A stretch of DNA of 64,000 nt from positions 1 through 64,000 of the forward strand of contig NZ_FNWO01000005.1 in the NCBI RefSeq assembly GCF_900108475.1, in the 5' to 3' direction. This stretch comes from Magnetospirillum fulvum (GTDB lineage Bacteria > Pseudomonadota > Alphaproteobacteria > Rhodospirillales > Magnetospirillaceae). The notes beneath the pieces were generated by a model. The model was given only the letters and a program-made list of their open reading frames with translations. It did no database searches and had not been told where the DNA came from. Every line of letters starts with the position of its first letter. The stretch's first letter is position 1. Of the stretch, positions 8,190-15,955 are shown piece by piece. Both the position numbers and the translations under genes were made by a program.

Positions 8190-8783
8190 ATGATCGATCC
8201 AACATCGCAAACAACGCAAGGTGCAAGCGCGTCGTTGACGACGTCGGAATCCACCCTGTCCGGGCTAACGACCGGCAGCGGGTTCAGCGCCGCGGTTGAG
8301 GCGGCCAACCGCGCCGCCGCCAAGAAGCAGGCGCAAGACGCCGAATTTGCCGAAATCCGCGAAAAAGGCTTCACCGCCTGGGTCCGCGACACCCAGATCG
8401 AGAAGCTGAAAGAAGAACTTCGCAAGAGAATCATCGCGGAAATGGGCCTGACCGAGGACGACATCGCCACGATGGGCAGCGTGATCCGCCAGACCCTTGA
8501 GGCGCGGATCAAGGACGAGGTCGAAAAGCGTCTGGCCACAACCCTGGCCAGCACGGACAGCGCGTCCGCGTCCAACCAAAGCACCTCTAGCGCCAACGAC
8601 AATCAGAGTCAGGGCAGCACGGTCACCAGGGTGGCCAAGGCCGCCTCGACCGTCCTGGCCGCGCAGGAACACGCCACCTCTGCCTCCCCCACCCAAACGG
8701 AGGAGGAAAAAAAGGACCGGCAGGGCAATTTCGGCATGGTCATTCCTGCCCTGGCAATGCCGGGCGGGGCCTCATTGTTCTGA
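8190..8783 (+). CDS. Conserved-looking helical protein, unknown function
   Basis: This 197-residue product starts at ATG 8190 after TTGGGGGTAAGACA. The N-terminal 45 residues are Ser/Thr-rich and disordered. Residues about 50-130 form a strongly charged helical segment, probably a coiled coil (FAEIREKGFTAWVRDTQIEK, then alternating Lys/Glu). The C-terminal third is again Ser/Thr/Gln-rich and low in complexity, ending in a short hydrophobic tail (FGMVIPALAMPGGASLF). There is no signal peptide. The gene is divergent from the protease and convergent with mlaD. I do not know the function; the helical core with disordered flanks suggests a scaffold or export substrate, which is speculation. Confidence 0.6.
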   Translation: MIDPTSQTTQGASASLTTSESTLSGLTTGSGFSAAVEAANRAAAKKQAQDAEFAEIREKGFTAWVRDTQIEKLKEELRKRIIAEMGLTEDDIATMGSVIRQTLEARIKDEVEKRLATTLASTDSASASNQSTSSANDNQSQGSTVTRVAKAASTVLAAQEHATSASPTQTEEEKKDRQGNFGMVIPALAMPGGASLF

Positions 8784-8794
8784 GCGAGCGCGCG

Positions 8795-9283
8795 TTACGG
8801 AACCGGGGCGGGTGCCGGAGCCGCTGCGGGCGGCTGGTTCTCCGAGGTGGCGAGGAAGATCAACTGGCCGACCATTTCCTCGATCGACTTAAAGCTGCGG
8901 GTCGGCCCCAACCGGCCGCCGGTGGCGATGGTTACCGACGATTTGCCCGGGGTCAGCTTGACGAACTTGCCGCCCAGCAACCCTTCGCTGGAAATGCTGG
9001 CGACGGTGTCGTCGGGCAGGCGGATCGTGTGGGCAATCGACATCTTGACCACCGCATCGAAGGTCTGCGGGTCGAGCGACTGGCCCAGCACGGTGCCGAC
9101 CTTGATCCCGTTGATCTTGACGTCGGCCCCGGCGTCAAGCCCGCCGACGCTGGTGAAGGTCGCGCTGACCTCATAGCCTTCGACCTTGCTGAAACTGGCG
9201 TGCGACCAGGCAAAGGCCATGAACACCCCGGCCACCGCCAGCACCACCGCGCCCATGATGGTTTCGATAACAGTCCGTCCCAT
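8795..9283 (-). CDS. mlaD: MlaD-type single MCE-domain lipid-transport protein
   Basis: MlaD is the periplasmic, inner-membrane-anchored MCE ring subunit of the Mla phospholipid transporter. The 162-residue product has an N-terminal membrane anchor (about 5-27) and one MCE domain (about 38-117: YEVSATFTSVGGLDAGADVK, then GIKVGTV, EGLLGGKFVKL). A short helix and a Pro/Ala tail follow. It lies 12 bases after a second MCE gene on the same strand. MlaE and MlaF homologues are 4 kb away on the other strand. Confidence 0.85.
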   Translation of the reverse strand: MGRTVIETIMGAVVLAVAGVFMAFAWSHASFSKVEGYEVSATFTSVGGLDAGADVKINGIKVGTVLGQSLDPQTFDAVVKMSIAHTIRLPDDTVASISSEGLLGGKFVKLTPGKSSVTIATGGRLGPTRSFKSIEEMVGQLIFLATSENQPPAAAPAPAPVP

Positions 9284-9295
9284 GGGTCACCCGTT

Positions 9296-9787
9296 TCAGT
9301 TGCTGGTCGTCGGCAGCGGTTTGTCGAGATAGCCGCGCTTGGCCCGCGCCTGCTGAATAATCATGTCGAGCAGATCCTCGATCACCACCGCGTCCTGGGT
9401 ATATTCGATTTCCTGGCCGGGTTTCAGCAGGGCATCGTCGCCGCCCGGCCGCAACTCGACATATTTCGCCCCCAGCAAACCGTCGGTGTGAATCAGCGCG
9501 GTGCTGTCGGCGGGGAGATGGACGTTGCCATGCAGGGTGAGGGTCAGCAGCGCCCGGTATTTGTCGTCGAGCGCCTGGGCTGAAACCGTGCCGATCGGAG
9601 CCCCGGACAGGCGGACCGGGCTGCCGACGACGATCCCGTCGGCCCGGTTGAAGCGGGCCGTGACGGAAAAGCTGTCTTCGTCCTTCCTGGCGTGATCGCC
9701 CACGAAAAAGGCCAGCATCATCGACAGCGTCCCGGCCAGCAGGACACCGCCACCAATGATGGCGTCGCGATCCGAGCGGTTGGACAT
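9296..9787 (-). CDS. Second single MCE-domain protein (MlaD-like)
   Basis: The 163-residue product has the same architecture as its neighbour: membrane anchor (about 10-30), MCE domain (FSVTARFNRADGIVVGSPVR, then GAPIGTV, DGLLGAKYVEL), then a helix (VVIEDLLDMIIQQA). It is clearly divergent from the 8795-9283 protein, so this is an old duplication. The gene starts at ATG 9787 after GGAAGGGGGAGGG, 60 bases downstream of the NDUFA12 gene. Two adjacent single-MCE genes could give a mixed hexamer or two alternative rings. Confidence 0.8.
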   Translation of the reverse strand: MSNRSDRDAIIGGGVLLAGTLSMMLAFFVGDHARKDEDSFSVTARFNRADGIVVGSPVRLSGAPIGTVSAQALDDKYRALLTLTLHGNVHLPADSTALIHTDGLLGAKYVELRPGGDDALLKPGQEIEYTQDAVVIEDLLDMIIQQARAKRGYLDKPLPTTSN

Positions 9788-9847
9788 CCCTCCCCCTTCC
9801 TAAAATTCCAGCAAAGCCCTTGGTTCCCCCGTCCCCTGGCGATGGGA

Positions 9848-10195
9848 TCAGGGGGTCCAGGCTTCGTAATCGCCGGTGGCGCGGTCGCGCTTGCCCCCGG
9901 CCAGATCGTGCCCCGGCGGCAGATAGGCCTGGGCCGAGCCGGTGGGGTTGGGCTGGTGCGGCTTTTGCCACGGCCAGCGCCCGACCGCGTTCAACGGAGC
10001 CGGGGCGGTGTGATGCAGCCACGCGTGCCATTCCGGCGGCACCCGCGACGCTTCGGGTCGTCCCTTATAGATCACCCAGCGGCGTTGGCGGCGACGCGAT
10101 GGCGTCCGCTCGGTATAATAGCGGTTTCCATCGGGATCGGTTCCGACCAGTTTGCCATTGACCCAGGTGAATAACAGGGTGCCGAAGGTCGCCAT
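9848..10195 (-). CDS. NDUFA12-type accessory subunit of respiratory complex I
   Basis: This 115-residue protein is homologous to mitochondrial NDUFA12 (17.2-kDa subunit), a supernumerary subunit of NADH:quinone oxidoreductase found in alphaproteobacteria. Diagnostic segments are GTLLFTWVNGKLVGTDPDGN, RYYTER, RRWVIYKG, and PPEWHAWLHHT followed by a W-P-W-Q-K-PH-PN-TG-AYLPPG tail. The family often sits apart from the nuo operon, as here, next to MCE genes. The start is ATG 10195. The divergent neighbour is dnaB. Confidence 0.92.
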   Translation of the reverse strand: MATFGTLLFTWVNGKLVGTDPDGNRYYTERTPSRRRQRRWVIYKGRPEASRVPPEWHAWLHHTAPAPLNAVGRWPWQKPHQPNPTGSAQAYLPPGHDLAGGKRDRATGDYEAWTP

Positions 10196-10303
10196 CCTCG
10201 TCCTCGATCCATCTCGGTGTTGCGGTGGGGACTATAGGCAAAAGCCCCCCGCCCCGTCCAGTGGGGTGACAGGCCGGAAAATCCGGGCTAGAGTCGGGTG
10301 ACC

Positions 10304-11821
10304 ATGTCCTCCCACCTGCCCAAACCGCCTCCCGTCCCGGCCGAATCGTCGGCGATACGGGTTCCGCCGCACAATTTCGAGGCGGAACAGGCGCTGTTGG
10401 GCGCGATCTTGCTGTCGAACCGCGCCTATGAGCGCGTCTCGGAATTCCTGCGGCCCGAACATTTCGCCGACCCGGTACACGGGCGGATCTTCGCCACCTG
10501 CGGCAAGCTGATCGAACGCGGCCAGATGGCCAACCCGGTGACGCTGAAGACCTATTTCGAAAGCGACGGCGGGCTGGCCGAAATCGGCGGCATCCCCTAT
10601 CTGGCCCAATTGGCCAATGCGGTGGTGTCGGTGATCAATGCCGAGGATTACGGCAAGCTGGTGTTCGACCTCCATCTGCGCCGCGAGTTGATCGGGCTTG
10701 GCGAAGACATGGTCAATACCGCCTTCGCCGCCGATCTCGACAGTTCGGCCACCGACCAGATCGGCACCGCCGAAGCCAAGCTGTACGACCTTGCCACCAC
10801 CGGCCAGACCGAGGGCGGGTTCGAAGCCTTCAACACCGTCCTGGTCGCCGCCGTCGCCGCCGCCGAGGCCGCCCACAAGCGCCAGGGCAAGCTGTCGGGA
10901 GTGCCGACCGGGCTGGTCGATATCGATTCGAAGCTGGGCGGATTACACGAATCCGATCTGTTGATCCTGGCCGGACGCCCGTCGATGGGTAAGACCGCGC
11001 TGGCCACCAACATCGCCTTCAACGCCGCCAGCGCCTATCGCGAGGAGATCGATTCGCTCGGCCGCAAAAAGGCGGTCGATGGGGCGATCACCGCCTTCTT
11101 CTCGCTGGAAATGTCGGCGGAACAGCTCGCCACCCGCATCCTGGCCGAACAGGCCGAGATCGCCAGCCACAAGATCCGCCAGGGCGAACTGGCCAACGAC
11201 GAGTTCGAACGCCTCGTCATCGCCGCCCAGAACCTGCACAAGCTGCCGCTGTTCATCGACGACACCCCGGCGTTGTCGATCTCGGCGGTGCGGACCCGCG
11301 CCCGGCGGCTGAAGCGCCAGCACGGGCTGGGGCTGATCGTGATTGATTACCTGCAATTGCTGCGGGGCTCGGGCGCGACCTCGGAAAGCCGGGTCCAGGA
11401 AGTCTCCGAGATCACCCGCGGCTTAAAAGCGCTGGCGAAGGAATTGTCGGTGCCGGTGATCGCGCTGTCCCAGTTGTCGCGCGCCGTCGAATCGCGCGAG
11501 GATAAACGGCCCCAATTGTCGGACTTGCGCGAATCCGGCTCGATCGAACAAGACGCCGACGTCGTGATGTTCGTTTTCCGCGAACAATATTATCTTGAAC
11601 GAGCCGAGCCCGGCCGCCGACCCGACGAGGCCGAGGACAAGTTCAACGATCGTCATGCCCGCTGGCAACAGCGCTGCGAGGAAGTGTGGAATACCGCCGA
11701 AGTGATCGTCGCCAAGCAGCGTCACGGCCCGGTGGGGACGGTGCGGCTGTCGTTCCGCGGCGAATTCACCAAGTTCGGCAATCTCGCCACTGCCGGCCAT
11801 TACGAAGAGCCGGGATTTTGA
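10304..11821 (+). CDS. dnaB: Replicative DNA helicase DnaB
   Basis: The hexameric helicase that unwinds DNA at the fork and interacts with DnaG and the clamp loader. The N-terminal primase-interaction domain (about 15-125: PHNFEAEQALLGAILL, RPEHFADPVHGRIF) is followed by a RecA-like ATPase domain with Walker A GRPSMGKTALA, Walker B LIVIDYLQLL, ISQLSRAVE-type motif ALSQLSRAVE, and C-terminal SGSIEQDADVVMFVFREQYY. The length of 505 residues is normal and there is no intein. ATG 10304 is used; GTG 10298 is an in-frame alternative. The gene is followed 10 bases later by alr. Confidence 0.97.
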   Translation: MSSHLPKPPPVPAESSAIRVPPHNFEAEQALLGAILLSNRAYERVSEFLRPEHFADPVHGRIFATCGKLIERGQMANPVTLKTYFESDGGLAEIGGIPYLAQLANAVVSVINAEDYGKLVFDLHLRRELIGLGEDMVNTAFAADLDSSATDQIGTAEAKLYDLATTGQTEGGFEAFNTVLVAAVAAAEAAHKRQGKLSGVPTGLVDIDSKLGGLHESDLLILAGRPSMGKTALATNIAFNAASAYREEIDSLGRKKAVDGAITAFFSLEMSAEQLATRILAEQAEIASHKIRQGELANDEFERLVIAAQNLHKLPLFIDDTPALSISAVRTRARRLKRQHGLGLIVIDYLQLLRGSGATSESRVQEVSEITRGLKALAKELSVPVIALSQLSRAVESREDKRPQLSDLRESGSIEQDADVVMFVFREQYYLERAEPGRRPDEAEDKFNDRHARWQQRCEEVWNTAEVIVAKQRHGPVGTVRLSFRGEFTKFGNLATAGHYEEPGF

Positions 11822-11831
11822 GAGGGAAGCC

Positions 11832-12950
11832 ATGACCGACCCTTCCCATGCCGGAAGTCTGTTGACCATCGACGTCGAGGCGATCGTCGCCAATTGGCGG
11901 CTGATTTCGCTGGGCGTCGCGCCCGCCGAGGCCGCCGCCGTGGTCAAGGCCGATTCCTATGGCCTGGGCGCGGCGCAGATCGCCCCGGCACTGGCCGCCG
12001 CCGGGTGCAAGACCTTCATCGTCGCCACCCTGGACGAGGGCATCGCCCTGCGCCCGCTGGTGCCCGCCGCCGTGATCCTGGTGCTGAACGGGGCGTTTCC
12101 CGGCACCGAAGCCGACTTTGCCGCCCATTCCCTGGTGCCGGTGTTGAACAGCCTGGGGCAGATCACCGCTTGGTCGAACTTCGCCAAGGCGGGCAGTGGC
12201 GCTCCGGCGGCGGCAATCCACATCGACACCGGAATGAACCGTCTCGGGCTGGACGAGGCCGAACTGGACCGGCTCGCCGCCCGCCCCGGCGTCTTGGCCG
12301 GGGTCCGCCCGATTCTCGCTTTGTCCCATCTGGCCTGCGCCGACGAGCGCGACAACCCGATGAACGACGAACAGCGGATGCTGTTCACCCGGCTGGCCGC
12401 CCGCCTGCCAGCGATGCCGCTCAGCCTGTCCGCCTCGGGCGGGTGTTTCCTGGGACGGACGTATCATTTCGATCTGGTCCGTCCCGGGGCGGCGCTGTAC
12501 GGCCTCAACCCCACCCCCGACCGTCCCAATCCGATGGCCCAAGTGGTTCGTTTGCAAGGAAAAATCCTTCAAGTCCGCGACGTTGACAGCCCCCGGACCG
12601 TTGGGTATGGTGCCACCCACCGCGTCACCGGTCCGGGCCGGATCGCAACCGTGGCGGTCGGTTATGCCGATGGCTGGTTCCGCTCGCTCGGCAATCGCGG
12701 TCATGGCTGGATCGGAGGGGTGAAGGTGCCGCTGGTCGGACGGGTGTCGATGGATTTGGCCTGCTTCGATGTCAGCGCCGTACCGCCGGATCAGGCCCAT
12801 CCCGGCGCGCTGATCGATCTGATCGGCCCCGATTTCACCGTCGATGACGTCGCCGCCGATGCCGGCACGATCGGATACGAAATTCTGACCGCGTTGGGAC
12901 GGCGTCACCATCGCCGTTGGCTGACCGGCGCCCAGGAGGCGCAGGCGTGA
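11832..12950 (+). CDS. alr: Alanine racemase
   Basis: A PLP enzyme converting L- to D-alanine for peptidoglycan. The PLP lysine is in AVVKADSYGLGA near the N terminus. Other signatures are IHIDTGMNRLGL, LSHLACAD, the RPGAALYGLNP loop and the C-terminal beta domain with GYGATHRV and GRVSMDL. At 372 residues it is full length. ATG 11832 follows GAGAGGGAAGCC. It follows dnaB closely (a frequent alphaproteobacterial pairing) and overlaps the mlaE start by 4 bp. Confidence 0.95.
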   Translation: MTDPSHAGSLLTIDVEAIVANWRLISLGVAPAEAAAVVKADSYGLGAAQIAPALAAAGCKTFIVATLDEGIALRPLVPAAVILVLNGAFPGTEADFAAHSLVPVLNSLGQITAWSNFAKAGSGAPAAAIHIDTGMNRLGLDEAELDRLAARPGVLAGVRPILALSHLACADERDNPMNDEQRMLFTRLAARLPAMPLSLSASGGCFLGRTYHFDLVRPGAALYGLNPTPDRPNPMAQVVRLQGKILQVRDVDSPRTVGYGATHRVTGPGRIATVAVGYADGWFRSLGNRGHGWIGGVKVPLVGRVSMDLACFDVSAVPPDQAHPGALIDLIGPDFTVDDVAADAGTIGYEILTALGRRHHRRWLTGAQEAQA

Positions 12951-13723
12951 CCAATCTTCTTGCCGCCATCGGCCGCGTCTTCATCGCCTTCCTGTCGCAG
13001 ATCGGTCGGGTCTCGGCTTTTACCGCGCTGGCGGTGTCGCACACGGTGCGGCCGCCCTTCTATCCCCGCCTGCTGCTGCGCCAGATGGTCGAAATCGGCT
13101 ATTACTCGCTGCCGGTGGTGGGGCTGACCGCGATCTTCACCGGGATGGTGCTGGCGCTGCAAAGCTATTCCGGCTTCGCCCGCTTCTCGGCCGAAGGCGC
13201 GGTGGCGACGGTGGTGGTGCTGTCGGTAACCCGCGAACTGGCCCCGGTTCTGGCCGGACTGATGGTGGCGGGCCGGATCGGAGCCTCGATGGCCGCCGAA
13301 ATCGGCACGATGCGCGTCACCGAGCAGATCGACGCCCTGACCACCCTATCGACCAATCCGTTCAAATATCTGGTGTCGCCGCGCCTGCTGGCCGGAACCC
13401 TGATGATGCCCCTCTTGGTGCTGATCGCCGACATCATCGGCGTGTTCGGCGGCTATATCGTCGGCGTCTACAAGCTGGGCTTCAACTCGGCCACCTATAT
13501 CTCGCGCACCTGGGAATATCTCGAACCGCTCGACGTGATCTCGGGCCTGACCAAGGCCGCCGTGTTCGGGTTCATGATCACCCTGCTCGGCTGTTATAAC
13601 GGCTATTATTCCAGAGGCGGAGCCCAGGGTGTCGGCGCCGCCACCACCAACGCCGTGGTCTCGTCGGCGATCATGATCCTGGTGTTCAATTACCTGATCA
13701 CCGCCCTGTTCTTCGGCCAGTGA
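12947..13723 (+). CDS. mlaE: MlaE-type ABC transporter permease
   Basis: The inner-membrane permease of the Mla phospholipid transport system. The 258-residue product has about five membrane helices and the family segments TAIFTGMVLALQSY, RELAPVLAGLMVAGRIGA, AEIGTMRVTEQIDAL, and PRLLAGTLMMPLL. GTG 12947 was chosen because AGGAGG lies 8 bases upstream and it gives a GTGA overlap with the alr stop; a longer upstream frame would run inside alr. It is followed by mlaF. The substrate-binding MCE partners are presumably the minus-strand genes at 8795-9787. Confidence 0.93.
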   Translation: MTNLLAAIGRVFIAFLSQIGRVSAFTALAVSHTVRPPFYPRLLLRQMVEIGYYSLPVVGLTAIFTGMVLALQSYSGFARFSAEGAVATVVVLSVTRELAPVLAGLMVAGRIGASMAAEIGTMRVTEQIDALTTLSTNPFKYLVSPRLLAGTLMMPLLVLIADIIGVFGGYIVGVYKLGFNSATYISRTWEYLEPLDVISGLTKAAVFGFMITLLGCYNGYYSRGGAQGVGAATTNAVVSSAIMILVFNYLITALFFGQ

Positions 13724-13733
13724 GGCGTTTCCG

Positions 13734-14510
13734 GTGACCTCTGTCCCGCCCAAGATCGTTTTGACCGACGTTCACAAATCGTTTGGCCCCAAGGTCGTTC
13801 TGGACGGGATCAACCTGTCGGTTGCCCGCGGCGAATCCGTGGTGGTAATCGGCGGCTCTGGCACCGGCAAATCGGTGATGCTGAAATGCATCCTGGGCCT
13901 GCTGCGGCCCGAGCACGGCTCGATCCGGATCGACGGCGAGGAAGTCGTCGGCATCCGCGCCCGCGAGCGCGATCAGGTGATGCGCAAGTTCGGGATGCTG
14001 TTCCAGGGCGGCGCGCTGTTCGACTCGCTGAAGGTGTGGGAGAACGTCGCCTTCGGCCTGATCCAGGGCCAGCGGATGGCCCGCGCCAAGGCCCGCGACA
14101 TCGCCTTTGACAAGCTGGCCCAGGTCGGGCTGTCGGCGGCGTCGGGCAACCTGTTCCCGTCGGAACTGTCGGGGGGGATGCAAAAGCGCGTCGCGCTGGC
14201 CCGCGCCATCGCCACCAATCCCGAGATCATCTTTTTCGACGAGCCGACAACCGGCCTCGATCCGATCATGGCCGACGTCATCAACAGCCTGATCGTCAAA
14301 TGCGTCAAGGACATGGGGGCAACCGCGCTTTCGATCACCCACGACATGGCCAGCGCCCGCAAGATCGCCGACCGCATCGCGATGCTCTATAAGGGGCAAT
14401 TGATCTGGGTTGGCCCGGCCAAGGATATCGAATCCTCGGGCAATCCCTTCGTCGATCAGTTCATCCACGGCCGCGAACAGGGGCCGATCCAGATGGAATT
14501 GCGGGCGTAA
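13734..14510 (+). CDS. mlaF: MlaF-type ABC transporter ATPase
   Basis: The ATPase that drives Mla lipid transport with MlaE. It has Walker A GGSGTGKSV, Q-loop FQGGALFDSL, signature LSGGMQKR, Walker B EIIFFDEPTTGLDP and H-loop SITHDM. The MQKR form of the signature and the GALFDSLKVWENVAF Q-loop are typical of the MlaF/TtgL2 subfamily. The start GTG 13734 lies 10 bases after the mlaE stop, with GAGG upstream. The transcript ends at a hairpin near 14600. Confidence 0.93.
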   Translation: MTSVPPKIVLTDVHKSFGPKVVLDGINLSVARGESVVVIGGSGTGKSVMLKCILGLLRPEHGSIRIDGEEVVGIRARERDQVMRKFGMLFQGGALFDSLKVWENVAFGLIQGQRMARAKARDIAFDKLAQVGLSAASGNLFPSELSGGMQKRVALARAIATNPEIIFFDEPTTGLDPIMADVINSLIVKCVKDMGATALSITHDMASARKIADRIAMLYKGQLIWVGPAKDIESSGNPFVDQFIHGREQGPIQMELRA

Positions 14511-14586
14511 CCCGCCTCCCCCGATCGGACCCGGCCCCGGCCCCGCCATGTCGGATGGCCCAGCCCCAAAGCCACCCAGACACGCG

Positions 14587-14614
14587 AAAAGAGGGCCCGC
14601 CGGAGCGGACCCTC
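14587..14614. terminator. Bidirectional terminator between mlaF and rpmB
   Basis: GAGGGCCCGC and GCGGACCCTC pair around a 4-nt loop at 14591-14614. On the minus strand the stem is followed by four T (plus-strand AAAA 14587-14590), and on the plus strand by TTT. It therefore serves rpmB and possibly mlaF. Confidence 0.75.
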
Positions 14615-14644
14615 TTTCAAACCTTCGCGAAACCGGAAATCCGG

Positions 14645-14944
14645 TTAGGCGGCAACCGGCTTGGCAGCCAGAGCGCGCTGAATGCGACGCTTCAGGCGAC
14701 GCGCGTCCTCGGGCAGCTTGGAATCGGTCACCGACAGCAGATAGGCGTCGATGCCGCCATTATGCTCGACGGTCTTCAGCCCGTTGGTGCACAGACGCAG
14801 ACGAACAGTCTGGTTCAGGGCGTCGGACAGGAGCGACACTTCCTGGAGATTGGGCAGGAACCGCCGCCGGGACTTGTTGTTGGCGTGGCTGACGTTGTTG
14901 CCGGTCAGAACGCCCTTGCCGGTGATGGCGCAGCGACGTGCCAT
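14645..14944 (-). CDS. rpmB: 50S ribosomal protein L28
   Basis: This 99-residue product begins [20 protein letters not shown], the hallmark of L28, followed by the basic RRRFLPNLQ segment and a C-terminal helix rich in Arg/Lys. The length is typical of alphaproteobacterial L28. It is a solitary gene with its own terminator, as is usual in this class. ATG 14944 is the only sensible start. Confidence 0.97.
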   Translation of the reverse strand: MARRCAITGKGVLTGNNVSHANNKSRRRFLPNLQEVSLLSDALNQTVRLRLCTNGLKTVEHNGGIDAYLLSVTDSKLPEDARRLKRRIQRALAAKPVAA

Positions 14945-15131
14945 GTCGAAAATCCTCGCTAGAATACGGGCGCCGGCTCACGCCCGACCGTGATCGATCA
15001 GGCTGTGCCGGAGGAAGCCGAGTTTTTACGGTGAGCGGACCGGCCCGTCAAGGACGAATCGCAGCTTTTGCCGATCCGGGGCGGTGTTATGCTGGATTAG
15101 ACGGCGGCCGGACCGGAGGAGATGGGACATC

Positions 15132-15536
15132 ATGGCGGAAAAAAACGGCGGCGAAGGGCAAAGACGGAGCTTTTCGCGGGGAACGGTGATCTTCCGCGAG
15201 GGTGATATCGGCAACGAAGCCTATCTGCTCCATCAAGGCACGGTGCGAATCTTCAAGACCGTCGCCGGGCGGCGGGTCACCATCGGCATGGTCCGCCCGT
15301 TCCAGGTGTTCGGCGAATTGTCGATGATGGACGAATCGCCCCGGATGGCAGGCGCGATCGCCGATGACGACATCGTCTGCCTGATCCTGCCCAAGCAGGC
15401 GATCCGGGCGATGATGGACCAGGCCCCCGAAGGACTGGCGACGCTGATTCAGTCGATGCTGGCGACGATGCGCTCGATGGGGCGCGAACTGGCCGACGCC
15501 CGCGCCACGCTGGCCGAGCGCGACGGAGACGGATAA
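15132..15536 (+). CDS. Single-domain cyclic-nucleotide-binding (Crp-type effector) protein
   Basis: The 134-residue product consists of one cNMP-binding beta barrel (about 10-110): GTVIFREGDIGNEAYLLHQG, then RVTIGMVRPFQVFGELSMMD with the phosphate-binding-cassette FGELSMMDESPRMAGAIA. A C-terminal helix follows. The cassette Arg before AG is present, so cyclic nucleotide binding is possible. No helix-turn-helix follows, so it is not a Crp/Fnr transcription factor. ATG 15132 follows GGAGGAGATGGGACATC; longer starts are rejected for lack of a ribosome site. It is a stand-alone gene, and the likely role is as a regulatory module acting on a partner. Confidence 0.8.
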   Translation: MAEKNGGEGQRRSFSRGTVIFREGDIGNEAYLLHQGTVRIFKTVAGRRVTIGMVRPFQVFGELSMMDESPRMAGAIADDDIVCLILPKQAIRAMMDQAPEGLATLIQSMLATMRSMGRELADARATLAERDGDG

Positions 15537-15564
15537 GGCCTGGACAGGGGGGGAGGCTCCCGCC

Positions 15565-15789
15565 CTATTCGTCGCTTTCGGCAATCGAGCTGGTCAATCC
15601 GTCGATCATATCGTGGAGAATCTGGCGGAACTGCTCGGTGCTGCATCCCAGGATCAGCGCATCCTCGAGCGCGTCATGAGCCAACGCCTTCAGTTCGGCA
15701 TAGTTCTCGTTTAAGACCTTGATCTTTTCCACGCAGGACACCGGCGCGCCGCTGGGCTTCAGCCAGACCTGTTCTGCATTTCGATCCAT
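15565..15789 (-). CDS. Small soluble protein (74 residues), unknown function
   Basis: The frame starting at ATG 15789 encodes 74 residues: a WLKPSGAPVSCVEKIKVLNE segment, then a helical region of alternating charge ending ESDE. There is one Cys in each half (SCVEK and ILGCS). Codon use matches the surrounding genes and the upper strand has no competing frame of quality. It resembles small conserved hypothetical proteins of Rhodospirillales by impression only. It is divergent from the histidine kinase gene beginning at 15956 and convergent with the cNMP-binding gene. Confidence 0.55.
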   Translation of the reverse strand: MDRNAEQVWLKPSGAPVSCVEKIKVLNENYAELKALAHDALEDALILGCSTEQFRQILHDMIDGLTSSIAESDE

Positions 15790-15955
15790 TGCCGCCCGAC
15801 CCGAATCCACGCCGTTGCTCCGACAAGTCGCTTTCCGCCGAATCTTTAACGCGAACCGGTCGCCGCTGCAAGGTGCCCAGCCTTGCAAGCCTGCCGGGGG
15901 TGGAATACTCTCGCTTGAACCGAATATCCCTGGTTGAATTGGGGGCGATTCCGAA

